Part shown: positions 1-7,356 of the stretch, one piece after another
How the letters are laid out: each line of letters opens with the position of its first letter
Position numbering within the stretch: position 1 is the stretch's first letter
Source: CALCMJ01 sp964475415
Lineage (GTDB): Bacteria > Bacteroidota > Bacteroidia > Chitinophagales > Saprospiraceae
Assembly (NCBI GenBank): GCA_964475415.1
Contig: CAYYWZ010000023.1
Location: 1 to 51,527 of the forward strand
Direction: 5' to 3'
DNA: 51,527 nt
Notes under the pieces: model-generated
Database searches by the model: none
What the model was told of the DNA's origin: nothing
What the model saw: only the letters and a program-made list of their open reading frames with translations
Made by a program: the position numbers and the translations under genes

Positions 1-132
1 ACCAGTAGGGATTCACAGTGACTCGAATCTTCAATTTTTGATTCTTAAAAATTTACCTTAGGTTTGTAAGGCTAATTATATCAATATGTTTCAGTTTGTA
101 GTGCCTTGACGGAAAACTTGACACAAAAATAC

Positions 133-165
133 AAACTCCTGTAAATCAATAGCTTACAGGAGTTT
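133..165 (-). terminator. Intrinsic terminator of tRNA-Arg
   Basis: A 12-bp inverted repeat (AAACTCCTGTAA and TTACAGGAGTTT) with a 9-nt loop starts 4 nt past the tRNA 3' end on the minus strand. It is followed by the T-rich run TTTGTATTTTTG. The position fits transcription termination of the tRNA. Confidence 0.75.
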
Positions 166-169
166 CTAG

Positions 170-243
170 TGACCTCGGAAGGATTCGAACCCTCAACCCT
201 CGGAGCCGAAATCCGATATTCTATCCAGTTGAACTACGAGGCC
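170..243 (-). tRNA. tRNA-Arg (anticodon TCG)
   Basis: The minus strand folds into a full 74-nt cloverleaf. The acceptor stem pairs GGCCTCG with CGAGGTC (one G-T) and has discriminator A. The anticodon stem is TCGGA/TCCGA with the 7-nt loop TTTCGGC, giving anticodon TCG, which reads CGA (Arg). The T arm GAGGG-TTCGAAT-CCTTC is canonical. CCA is not encoded. It is followed at once by a terminator hairpin. No integrase or duplicated 3' end was seen, so nothing suggests it serves as an att site here. Confidence 0.95.
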
Positions 244-433
244 ATGATGCGAAATTAAGATTATTATTGAAAATAGGTACAAATCGTCTCGTTAGAATTT
301 TCTTCTAATTTGCTAAAGATTACCTTAATTTGTCTTAATAGGTATAGATGATTCCTAATTACTTAAGCTTGTTTAATAAGGACTGTGCTTCTACGTGTTT
401 ACAGTAATTAGAACCCTCAGTAAAGTAGTTAAT

Positions 434-480
434 AAAAAAAGAGGAAGTCCTAATCAGGGTCTACCTCTTTTTCTTTTTTA
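434..480. terminator. Bidirectional hairpin terminator
   Basis: The arms AAAAAGAGG (436-444) and CCTCTTTTT (464-472) flank a 19-nt loop. Poly-A on the left and poly-T on the right make it usable in both directions. On the minus strand it lies just after the stop of the T9SS cargo remnant (489-741). Confidence 0.65.
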
Positions 481-488
481 TAGAAATA

Positions 489-741
489 TTATTGTGTGAC
501 AATAATCCTCTTAGTCTGAATGTCATTATTTCTTAATCTGACTCTAGCAAGATATATACCAGGAGTGTTGAGTATATTATCAAGCTTTAGATTTGTGATA
601 CCTTCTGATGACCTAATTGTTTGTTCGTATACCAGTTGTCCATCAAATCTTAGAATAGAAAGATGTGTTGTATGATCTATAGATTTAGCTTAAGGTAGCT
701 ATAGCGAGAGCTACTAGGCAAATTGTAAATTTCAATTTCAT
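489..741 (-). pseudogene. Collapsed T9SS cargo gene: signal peptide plus sorting-domain stub
   Basis: Reading from the ATG at 739-741, the minus strand encodes a Sec signal peptide (MKLKFTICLVALAIATLS) that ends in TAA after 18 codons. Shifting frame just after this stop gives about 64 codons that look like the end of a type A T9SS sorting domain: the strand LSILRFDGQLVYEQ, then NTPGIYLARVRL, ending KRIIVTQ and a stop at 489-491. The whole passenger domain is missing. The simplest reading is an internal deletion that joined the signal peptide to the sorting domain out of frame. A TAnnTTTG promoter element upstream and a terminator downstream are retained, so an 18-codon peptide could still be made. 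The original cargo cannot be identified. Confidence 0.75.
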
Positions 742-848
742 ACCTTGTTTTTTTAAAAAAAAAGAAGACTAATTTTTCAAAAAAGGGGGAGTGACTACTG
801 CAAGATAGTAGTTATTATATATAATTAGAATATCTAAGTATATTCTTA

Positions 849-856
849 CAAAGGTA
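849..856 (-). promoter_or_regulatory. TAnnTTTG -7 element upstream of the T9SS remnant
   Basis: The minus strand reads TACCTTTG, an exact match to the Bacteroidota -7 consensus. It lies about 108 nt upstream of the ATG at 741. I see no clear TTTG -33 box at the usual spacing. Confidence 0.4.
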
Positions 857-922
857 ATGTTGCAATGTGTTTAGAACTTTTCTTAAGGCTACATTTATAA
901 TATCGATATAAATGGGGAAATA

Positions 923-957
923 AAAAAAGGTATTCTTTCGAAAGAATACCTTTTTTT
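923..957. terminator. Strong bidirectional terminator
   Basis: A perfect hairpin, AAAAAGGTATTC-TTTCGAAA-GAATACCTTTTT, with poly-A and poly-T flanks. On the minus strand it directly follows the DUF2853 gene, whose stop is at 977. Confidence 0.85.
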
Positions 958-976
958 ATTTCATTATAAAGAGCTA

Positions 977-1315
977 CTATTTGAACATAGTAGACTTTCT
1001 GAACTTCTTAGCAAGAAGGTAATACATGATTGCTCTGTATTTATTTCTATTGCCTTTACCAAAAGCTGCTACTGCTTCTGCGATTCCTTCATCTAACTTA
1101 GGAGAATCTTTCAACCCTAGTTTTTTGATTAAGAAATTTTTCTTTACTCTGTCCAGTTCTTTTGGATCTCCTGAAGATACAGTTCTTGCATCTCTATTGT
1201 AGATAGATGGTCCGCAAGCCTTTGCAACACCTCTAAGTAACTTTGCGTCGATCTTGATACCAAGCTTGGTCATCTCCTTTTCATAGGTAGCAACGCATTC
1301 ATCAAATTTGCTCAT
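977..1315 (-). CDS. DUF2853 family protein
   Basis: This 112-residue cytoplasmic protein is recognisable as DUF2853 by its whole-length pattern: the MSKFDE start, GPSIYNRDARTVSSGDPKEL near residues 36-55, NFLIKKLGL near 60, and a C-terminal GNRNKYRAIMYYLLAKKF. The family is small, common in Bacteroidota and Proteobacteria, and has no established biochemical role. The protein is basic and predicted helical, with no signal peptide or membrane segment. It is monocistronic: a -7-like element sits about 40 nt upstream (1356-1363) and a strong terminator follows. The family call is firm; the function is unknown. Confidence 0.9.
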   Translation of the reverse strand: MSKFDECVATYEKEMTKLGIKIDAKLLRGVAKACGPSIYNRDARTVSSGDPKELDRVKKNFLIKKLGLKDSPKLDEGIAEAVAAFGKGNRNKYRAIMYYLLAKKFRKSTMFK

Positions 1316-1355
1316 AATAGAATTTTGGTTTAATTAAGCTTAAAAAATAATAGTA

Positions 1356-1363
1356 CAAAATTA
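1356..1363 (-). promoter_or_regulatory. TAnnTTTG -7 element for the DUF2853 gene
   Basis: The minus strand reads TAATTTTG about 41 nt upstream of the ATG at 1315, matching TAnnTTTG exactly. The surrounding DNA is very AT-rich, so chance matches are possible. Confidence 0.4.
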
Positions 1364-1520
1364 AGTAATTATTACAAATAATTATAATATGATTTTATAT
1401 TGATTAAATATTATGATTTTTCTTAATATTAATATATCTTAATATTTATTAGCTTCATATAAAATGAGTTAAGTATTAAATAATTATAAATAAGTTCTAT
1501 AACTCATAAAATGTTCGAAT

Positions 1521-1796
1521 ATGGAATTTTACGATATAGCTATTTTTAATAAATCCCATCTTCTTGTTAGAGCGGAAGAAGTCTTTGGATTTGGAGAATA
1601 TATTGAATCATGGATTACCAATACCCAATATGTCAAATTGTATTCTTACTCTAACTATTATGTAGAGGTACGATACGATAATAAGACTAAGAATATTGCT
1701 GATGTTAAGGGGATAAATGTAGACAAAGCCATACAGAAGTATGTCAGTTATACAGAGTTCGAAAATGAGCTAAGAGATATCTACAAACAGATTTAG
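1521..1796 (+). CDS. Hypothetical protein, 91 aa
   Basis: A small cytoplasmic protein, rich in Tyr, Ile and acidic residues, with no signal peptide or membrane segment. The N-terminal half (FYDIAIFNKSHLLVRAEEVF) and the central YVKLYSYSNYYVEVRYDN stretch look like alternating beta-strands. The end (YTEFENELRDIYKQI) is probably a helix. I do not recognise a family. The compact fold would suit a small immunity- or adaptor-type protein, but nothing nearby supports that. It stands alone on the plus strand, 115 nt before the ABC exporter gene, after a 200-nt AT-rich spacer. Codon use resembles the neighbours, so it is probably real. Confidence 0.65.
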   Translation: MEFYDIAIFNKSHLLVRAEEVFGFGEYIESWITNTQYVKLYSYSNYYVEVRYDNKTKNIADVKGINVDKAIQKYVSYTEFENELRDIYKQI

Positions 1797-1911
1797 CACT
1801 TTCTTAGTTTATAATCTAATCTATCTAAAAAAAGAATACTTAGGTGTTTTTTTACAATAGATAGACTTCTCATAAACAATTTGGGACTATCTTCGCTTTT
1901 GATTCTATAAG

Positions 1912-3693
1912 ATGAAAAAAGAAGAAGAAAAGACTAAACCCAAGTTAACTAAGCAAAACCTTAAGAACGCTCTTAAGATTTTCAGTTATATTAAGCCTTA
2001 CAGCTTATATTTTATAATAGGAATCATTCTATTATTTATAGGAACGATTGTCTTTATGATCATTCCTGACCTCTGTGGAGAATTGCTTAATGTAGCTACA
2101 GGGACTTCCACAAGAAATTTTTCTCTTACACAGATAGGTTTATTTTTAATGCTCTTGGTTGTTATTCAGGCGGTGACTTCATTTTTTAGGGTAGTCTTAT
2201 TTGCCATAGTTAGCGAGAAAGGAATGGCTGATGTACGGAAAGATCTCTATAATAATCTGATAGGTAAGTCATTTACATTTTTTGAAAGTAGACGAGTAGG
2301 GGAATTGACAAGCAGAATTACTACAGATGTAGAGAAATTACAAAGCGCCATATCTATTTCTCTAGCAGAGTTTTTACGTCAGGTTATTGTCCTGATAGGA
2401 TCTCTAGTATATCTTGCATATCTCGCTCCTAAGCTTTCGCTTATCATGCTTTTGACTTTTCCAGTTGTCATAGTATTAGCAATGGTTTTTGGTAGATATA
2501 TTAAAAAATTGTCAAGAGAGCGTCAGGATCAATTAGCAAAGACCAATACCATCGTAGAAGAAAGTTTTCAGAATTTCAGCATCGTAAAAGCATTTACAAA
2601 TGAAGCTTTTGAGAGTAAACGCTATCAGGGATCTGTCAATGAGGTTGTCAAAATTTCTCTTTCTTATGCCAGATATAGAGGCTTATTTTTTGCCTTTATC
2701 ATTACCTTACTTTTTGGATGTATACTATTTATCCTTTGGCAGGGAGCTGGTCTAGTGCAGGCAGGAGAGATGGAAGCAGGAAATTTATTATCCTTTGTCC
2801 TTTATACAGTTTTTATAGGAAGTTCTATAGCAGGATTAGGAAATCTCTACACAGTCTTAGCAGGAGCAGTAGGTGCAACAGAGCGTATCCAGGAATTGCT
2901 AGAGTCGGAATCAGAAGTTATAGTAGGTCAGGATGCTGAGTATAAGCCATACGAAGGACTTGTAAAATATAGCAACGTCAATTTTTCTTACCCTACAAGA
3001 AGAGATATACAAGTGCTGAAATCCATAGATTTACAAATAGATAAAGGGGAGAAAGTTGCCTTAGTAGGTCAGTCAGGATCAGGTAAGTCTACGATCATAC
3101 AATTGCTTATGCGTTTTTATGAACTAGATAATGGGAGTATAACAATAGATGGAAAAAGTATTACAGAATTAGACCTTATAAATCTAAGGAATAATATAGG
3201 TGTGGTGCCGCAAGATGTATTGATGTTCGGAGGAACAATCAAAGAAAATATTGCCTATGGTAATATCAAAGCATCAGATGAGGAAATTATGAATGCGGCA
3301 CAAAAATCTAACTGTCTAGAATTTATAGAGAATTTCCCCGAAAAATTTGAGACAATTGTAGGGGAGAGAGGAATCAAATTATCTGGTGGACAGAAACAAC
3401 GAATTGCTATAGCAAGAGCAATACTTAAAAATCCTACCATCCTTATCCTAGATGAGGCGACATCCTCTCTGGATGCAGAATCAGAAAAATTAGTCCAAGA
3501 AGCACTGGACCGACTTATGGAAGGTAGGACTTCTATAATAATAGCGCATAGACTGGCAACTATAAGAGACGTAGATAGAATCTATGTCTTAGAGAATGGT
3601 GTAATCGTAGAACAAGGAGATCACGAAGCACTTATGCAGTTAGATAATGGTGTATATCAAAACTTAGCTCAGTTGCAATTTGAGACAAATTAA
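1912..3693 (+). CDS. ABC transporter, fused permease and ATPase (exporter type)
   Basis: This 593-residue half-transporter has an N-terminal type IV ABC exporter membrane domain (about 1-320, six predicted helices) and a C-terminal nucleotide-binding domain. The ATPase motifs are complete: Walker A GQSGSGKS near 386, Q-loop VVPQDVLMFGG, signature LSGGQKQR near 490, Walker B ILILDEATSSLD near 508 and switch His in IIAHRLAT near 545. It should act as a homodimer in the inner membrane, as in the MsbA/BmrA group. The substrate cannot be told from sequence; lipids, peptides and drugs are all possible. The intracellular-loop motif TFFESRRVGELTSRIT is typical of exporters. The next open frame begins directly after its stop. 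Confidence 0.93.
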   Translation: MKKEEEKTKPKLTKQNLKNALKIFSYIKPYSLYFIIGIILLFIGTIVFMIIPDLCGELLNVATGTSTRNFSLTQIGLFLMLLVVIQAVTSFFRVVLFAIVSEKGMADVRKDLYNNLIGKSFTFFESRRVGELTSRITTDVEKLQSAISISLAEFLRQVIVLIGSLVYLAYLAPKLSLIMLLTFPVVIVLAMVFGRYIKKLSRERQDQLAKTNTIVEESFQNFSIVKAFTNEAFESKRYQGSVNEVVKISLSYARYRGLFFAFIITLLFGCILFILWQGAGLVQAGEMEAGNLLSFVLYTVFIGSSIAGLGNLYTVLAGAVGATERIQELLESESEVIVGQDAEYKPYEGLVKYSNVNFSYPTRRDIQVLKSIDLQIDKGEKVALVGQSGSGKSTIIQLLMRFYELDNGSITIDGKSITELDLINLRNNIGVVPQDVLMFGGTIKENIAYGNIKASDEEIMNAAQKSNCLEFIENFPEKFETIVGERGIKLSGGQKQRIAIARAILKNPTILILDEATSSLDAESEKLVQEALDRLMEGRTSIIIAHRLATIRDVDRIYVLENGVIVEQGDHEALMQLDNGVYQNLAQLQFETN

Positions 3694-3845
3694 TTTCTAT
3701 TATCAAGAACTCTATACATAAGATAGGTTTACTTATAGGACTACTATTTTTTCTAAGTATTTTCCTTCTAGTAAGAGAGTTATCTCATTTCCAACGAATA
3801 TTATCACTTAATGCATTTGTTAGTATTTTCTGGACGATTGGATTT

Positions 3846-4238
3846 TTGTTTGGATTAGGTGTAACTTTTTTCCTTGTACAGGGTCTTACGCTAAAGGAAA
3901 AAATTATTCTCTATTTGTTCAATAGTCTATTTTTTGGCTTCTCCCTATTATGTGGAATGTCCATGATGAATAGAAATATAGATAGTGATCAGTCATTAAG
4001 GTCGGTTCTTATAGAAAAAGTAGAAGCAGAACATAATGAGATGTATGGTAATATCAATGAACGAACTAAAGAACTTCTGGCAACTCATTGGAGAATTTAT
4101 TTTAACTACAATGGAAGAATAATATCTAGAGCATTACCTAATCTTCCTTGTAGCAAAGAAATAATAGTAAGAAAAAAATGTTATGTAAAGATATATCGAG
4201 GAAGATTGGGATTTGAACTTATTGATGATATAGAATAA
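3846..4238 (+). CDS. Small membrane protein of unknown function
   Basis: From the TTG at 3846 the protein has 130 residues, with two hydrophobic segments (near 1-13 and 20-40) and a soluble basic C-terminal domain. The frame stays open upstream to a stop at 3681-3683. That extension, from about ATT 3699, encodes two more hydrophobic stretches (KIGLLIGLLFFLSIFLLV and LNAFVSIFWTIGFLFGLG), with no ATG, GTG or TTG before 3846. The real protein may therefore start at a rare ATT codon just after the ABC exporter stop and carry three or four membrane segments. The tight spacing suggests co-transcription with the exporter. No family is recognised. Confidence 0.5.
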   Translation: MFGLGVTFFLVQGLTLKEKIILYLFNSLFFGFSLLCGMSMMNRNIDSDQSLRSVLIEKVEAEHNEMYGNINERTKELLATHWRIYFNYNGRIISRALPNLPCSKEIIVRKKCYVKIYRGRLGFELIDDIE

Positions 4239-4362
4239 TACCTCTTATGGTGATTGTAAGACTGTTCTTGACTAAACTAGACAGAAATATATCCCGCAAT
4301 TATCACAGGAAATGGTATAAAGTCTTAATTTTACATATATAAATTATCCATCACATAAAATC

Positions 4363-5016
4363 ATGGTTATACATATGAATTATATCAAATTAAAAAAAAT
4401 CTTAATATCAGCTATTATTCTTGTAAGTATAACCTTTTCACTACAAGCCCAGTTTGGTTATGGCTTTAGTGTCACCAATAATCTATATAATAGATATACT
4501 AATCCTGAAGATCCTGGAGTCGATGTATATAATAGTGCAGGAAGTTTCCTTCTTAATCTAGGTGTGGGCCCTAAAATTTGGGTAGGAGGAGAAGATTTTT
4601 CCTTCTCTGCAGAAGGACAAGGCATGATTAGCTTTCTGGGTCTAGCAACATCTGATTACAAAGGTCTAGGAATGTCCGCATTTCCTGTGATGGGTAAGTT
4701 TAACTTTGGAGGATTATCTGGATTGAACAAGGAAGGTAAATTCGGATTTAGCATAGGAGCAGGTGTACAGTGGAGCAGAACAGAACTTTATGGACTAAGA
4801 GATAATTTTGCTGAACTAGGTGTAACAAGGGATTGGTTCAGAACCTATGTAGGGGAAATAGGATATGGCTTTGGATTATCTGGGTTTTCGGCTAAGGCGA
4901 TCTTGAGGTATGGCTACGATCCTGATAGCAATGCTAATACCTTTAACTTTGGTATTCAGTATGACTTTAATCTACCTAAACTAAAGGAGATAACAGACCC
5001 GGCGAGCGAACTTTAG
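4363..5016 (+). CDS. Outer-membrane beta-barrel family protein
   Basis: This 217-residue protein has a Sec signal peptide (cleavage after FSLQA, about residue 29) followed by alternating amphipathic strands with many Gly, Tyr and Phe residues, such as QFGYGFSVTNNLYNRY, FSIGAGVQWSRTELYG and AILRYGYDP. This pattern fits a small 8-10-stranded outer-membrane barrel. A second ATG at 4375 gives a cleaner signal peptide (MNYIKLKK) and may be the true start. Its stop codon abuts the murB start (TAG-ATG with no gap), so the two are probably translationally coupled. The function is unknown. Confidence 0.8.
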   Translation: MVIHMNYIKLKKILISAIILVSITFSLQAQFGYGFSVTNNLYNRYTNPEDPGVDVYNSAGSFLLNLGVGPKIWVGGEDFSFSAEGQGMISFLGLATSDYKGLGMSAFPVMGKFNFGGLSGLNKEGKFGFSIGAGVQWSRTELYGLRDNFAELGVTRDWFRTYVGEIGYGFGLSGFSAKAILRYGYDPDSNANTFNFGIQYDFNLPKLKEITDPASEL

Positions 5017-6015
5017 ATGAAGGCGAATGTTAATTACTCTTTAGAAGCTTATAATACATTCGGGCTAGATGCAACAGCAAGAGACTTTGTTACTATAGAA
5101 TCTGTTAGTACATTGAAAAAATGCATTGCTTCACAGAGAAGGCCTTTCTTTATACTTGGTGGTGGAAGTAATATGCTGCTTACACAAGATCTTAATGCTA
5201 CAGTGCTGTATAATCAGATACTAGGTAAGGAGATTGTAAAAGAAAATAAAAATCATATCTGGATTAAGATAGGTGGTGGTGAAAACTGGCACTCGACAGT
5301 GCTTTGGGCGGTTAGTTTAGGCTACGGCGGTATAGAAAATTTATCACTGATTCCAGGTTCTGTGGGAGCTTCTCCTATCCAGAATATTGGAGCCTACGGT
5401 GTAGAGCTGAAAGATATATTTTATAACCTTACAGCCATAGAGCTGAATACCGGTGATCAGCGTATTTTTACGAAGAGAGAATGCAAATTTGGTTATAGGT
5501 CTTCCATTTTTAAGACCAAATTGAAAGGGCAATTTTTCATCACTGATGTAACGCTTAAATTGAGTAAAAAGCCTACGCTCAATATCAGTTACGGAGCTAT
5601 TACGAAAGAGCTACAAGGTATTGTAAGTCCTACTATAGTGGATGTAAGCCAGGCTATCATTTCTATCCGACAGAGCAAATTACCTGATCCTGCGGTATTA
5701 GGGAATGCAGGAAGTTTTTTTAAAAATCCAGTAATCCCTTATAATACTTATAGAGAGCTCAAAACTAAATTTCCTAAAATTGTAGCTTACGAACTTGAAG
5801 AGGGTGTTAAGATTCCTGCTGGTTGGCTCATAGAACAATGCGGATGGAAAGGAAAGAGAATAGGAAATCTAGGATGTTATGAGAAGCAAGCCTTAGTCAT
5901 TGTTAATTATGGAGGAGCTAAAGGGACTGATCTTAAGCAACACGCTCTGAATGTCAAAAAATCTGTTTATAGCAAATTTGGAATCTTACTTCAGACAGAG
6001 GTGAATATTTTTTAA
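5017..6015 (+). CDS. murB: UDP-N-acetylenolpyruvoylglucosamine reductase
   Basis: MurB reduces UDP-GlcNAc-enolpyruvate to UDP-MurNAc with NADPH and FAD, the second step of peptidoglycan precursor synthesis in the cytoplasm. The 332-residue length and YRSSIFK loop fit type I (E. coli-like) MurB. FAD-binding motifs are LGGGSNMLL near 48 and IPGSVGASPIQNIGAYG near 112. The proton-donor Ser is in GSFFKNP near 233, and the catalytic Glu is in LLQTEVNIF near 328. PAGWLIEQCGWKGKRIG is also typical. The start is fixed by the abutting upstream stop codon. The coupling to an outer-membrane barrel gene is unusual, since murB often sits with other mur genes. Confidence 0.97.
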   Translation: MKANVNYSLEAYNTFGLDATARDFVTIESVSTLKKCIASQRRPFFILGGGSNMLLTQDLNATVLYNQILGKEIVKENKNHIWIKIGGGENWHSTVLWAVSLGYGGIENLSLIPGSVGASPIQNIGAYGVELKDIFYNLTAIELNTGDQRIFTKRECKFGYRSSIFKTKLKGQFFITDVTLKLSKKPTLNISYGAITKELQGIVSPTIVDVSQAIISIRQSKLPDPAVLGNAGSFFKNPVIPYNTYRELKTKFPKIVAYELEEGVKIPAGWLIEQCGWKGKRIGNLGCYEKQALVIVNYGGAKGTDLKQHALNVKKSVYSKFGILLQTEVNIF

Positions 6016-6241
6016 ATAGGATACTCCTTACTTTAAAATTTAGGTTTTTTCCATTATTTGTAATTCTACCGTGCTATTTTTTTTATTGGACAGTAGGGAT
6101 AAGAATATCGATCCTAATTTACCTTGAAAAGAAAAAGAAACAACAAAAAACTATATCGTAAGAGTAGATAATTTTCCTATTTTAGAGTGGCTGATATCTC
6201 TATAAACAGTAAGATTTTAAGCTGTAAAATAATTCATCTTT

Positions 6242-6856
6242 ATGATAACAAATAAGATACTTTTCTCATCTATCCTTTTTGGTTTTTCTTTTTTGACAAT
6301 AGGCTTAGCTAGTTTTTCTATTGCTGTAGACGAAAAGGAAATTATAATCCCTCAAGTTGATCAGGAATCATCAGCTGCTGCTTTCGATAAGATGATGGAA
6401 GTGCTGATGCATAAACGATGTGTAAATTGTCACCCTTCAGGTAATACACCTAGGCAAGGGGAAGATAGCCACTTACATAATTTCGGAATTGTAAGAGGTG
6501 AGGATGGGCATGGATTGAAAGGGTATACCTGTGGTACTTGTCATCAAGATGAGAATAATGCTAATTCAGGAGTGCCTGGAGCGCCAGAATGGGCAGTTGC
6601 ACCAGCTGGAATGGTTTGGGAAGGTAGGACTAGAGTGGAAATAGCTACTCAGATGATGGATCCAAAAAGAAATGGTGGTAGAACACATTCAGAAATAGAG
6701 AAACATCTTACAGAACACGAACTAGTTTTGTGGGCCTGGGAGCCAGGTGTGGATGCTGAAGGTATAGCTAGAGAAAAGCCGCCAGTACCCGTGGATGAAT
6801 ATAAGGAAGCAGTAAAAATATGGATTGCAGGAGGTGCAAAAATTCCAACAAAATAA
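6242..6856 (+). CDS. Periplasmic diheme c-type cytochrome
   Basis: This 204-residue protein has an N-terminal Sec signal peptide or anchor (hydrophobic residues 6-27) and two heme c sites, CVNCH (Cys60) and CGTCH (Cys97). Later Met and His residues, for example in TQMMDP and THSEIEKHLTEHE, are candidate distal ligands. It is the first gene of a three-gene run; the iron-sulfur subunit follows 12 nt later. In related enzymes a c-type cytochrome passes electrons from the Mo hydroxylase to the respiratory chain, and the context supports that role here. The pattern resembles cytochromes annotated as Isoquinoline 1-oxidoreductase subunit in Bacteroidota. Confidence 0.85.
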   Translation: MITNKILFSSILFGFSFLTIGLASFSIAVDEKEIIIPQVDQESSAAAFDKMMEVLMHKRCVNCHPSGNTPRQGEDSHLHNFGIVRGEDGHGLKGYTCGTCHQDENNANSGVPGAPEWAVAPAGMVWEGRTRVEIATQMMDPKRNGGRTHSEIEKHLTEHELVLWAWEPGVDAEGIAREKPPVPVDEYKEAVKIWIAGGAKIPTK

Positions 6857-6868
6857 AAAAGTAATACG

Positions 6869-7342
6869 ATGAAAATATCTTTTAATATAAATGGTGCGCA
6901 ACAATCTGTTGATGTAAATGGAGATACCCCTTTACTCTGGATAATTAGGGATGTATTAGATCTTAAGGGTACTAAGTTTGGTTGTGGAAAAGCAGCTTGT
7001 GGAGCCTGTACTATTCATGTCGATGGTCATGCGGTAAGATCTTGTTCATATCCTGTAAAATTGGCGGAAGGGCAAAATATAACAACCATAGAAGGTCTAT
7101 CTCAAGATGGGAAGCTACATCCCGTTCAGCAAGCGTGGAAAGAAGAAATCGTGCCTCAGTGTGGTTATTGTCAGCCTGGTTTTATGATGGCTACAGCTGC
7201 AATGCTCAGTGAGATTCCTAATCCTACAGACGAAGATATAGATCAAAATATTATTAACATCTGCAGATGCGCTACCTACTATAGAATGCGAAAAGCTATC
7301 CATAGAGCTGCAGAAATCAACGCTAATCCCTTAAGTCTTTAA
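6869..7342 (+). CDS. (2Fe-2S)-binding subunit of Mo hydroxylase (IorA type)
   Basis: This 157-residue electron-transfer subunit belongs to the xanthine oxidase family. The plant-type ferredoxin domain has Cys39, Cys44 and Cys47 (CGKAACGAC) with a fourth Cys near 59. The second [2Fe-2S] domain has Cys98-x2-Cys101 (CGYCQPGF) and Cys132-x-Cys134 (NICRCATY). The length matches IorA-type small subunits. It lacks its own signal peptide and is probably carried across the membrane with the Tat-exported large subunit encoded 14 nt downstream. It should relay electrons from the molybdenum site to the diheme cytochrome encoded upstream. The substrate is not determined by this subunit. Confidence 0.95.
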   Translation: MKISFNINGAQQSVDVNGDTPLLWIIRDVLDLKGTKFGCGKAACGACTIHVDGHAVRSCSYPVKLAEGQNITTIEGLSQDGKLHPVQQAWKEEIVPQCGYCQPGFMMATAAMLSEIPNPTDEDIDQNIINICRCATYYRMRKAIHRAAEINANPLSL

Positions 7343-7356
7343 TATCTAATATTATC

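Noticed and set aside
170..243. tRNA-Arg as an integration site for a mobile island
   Set aside because: No integrase, no duplicated tRNA 3' end and no mobile genes lie nearby; a terminator follows directly.
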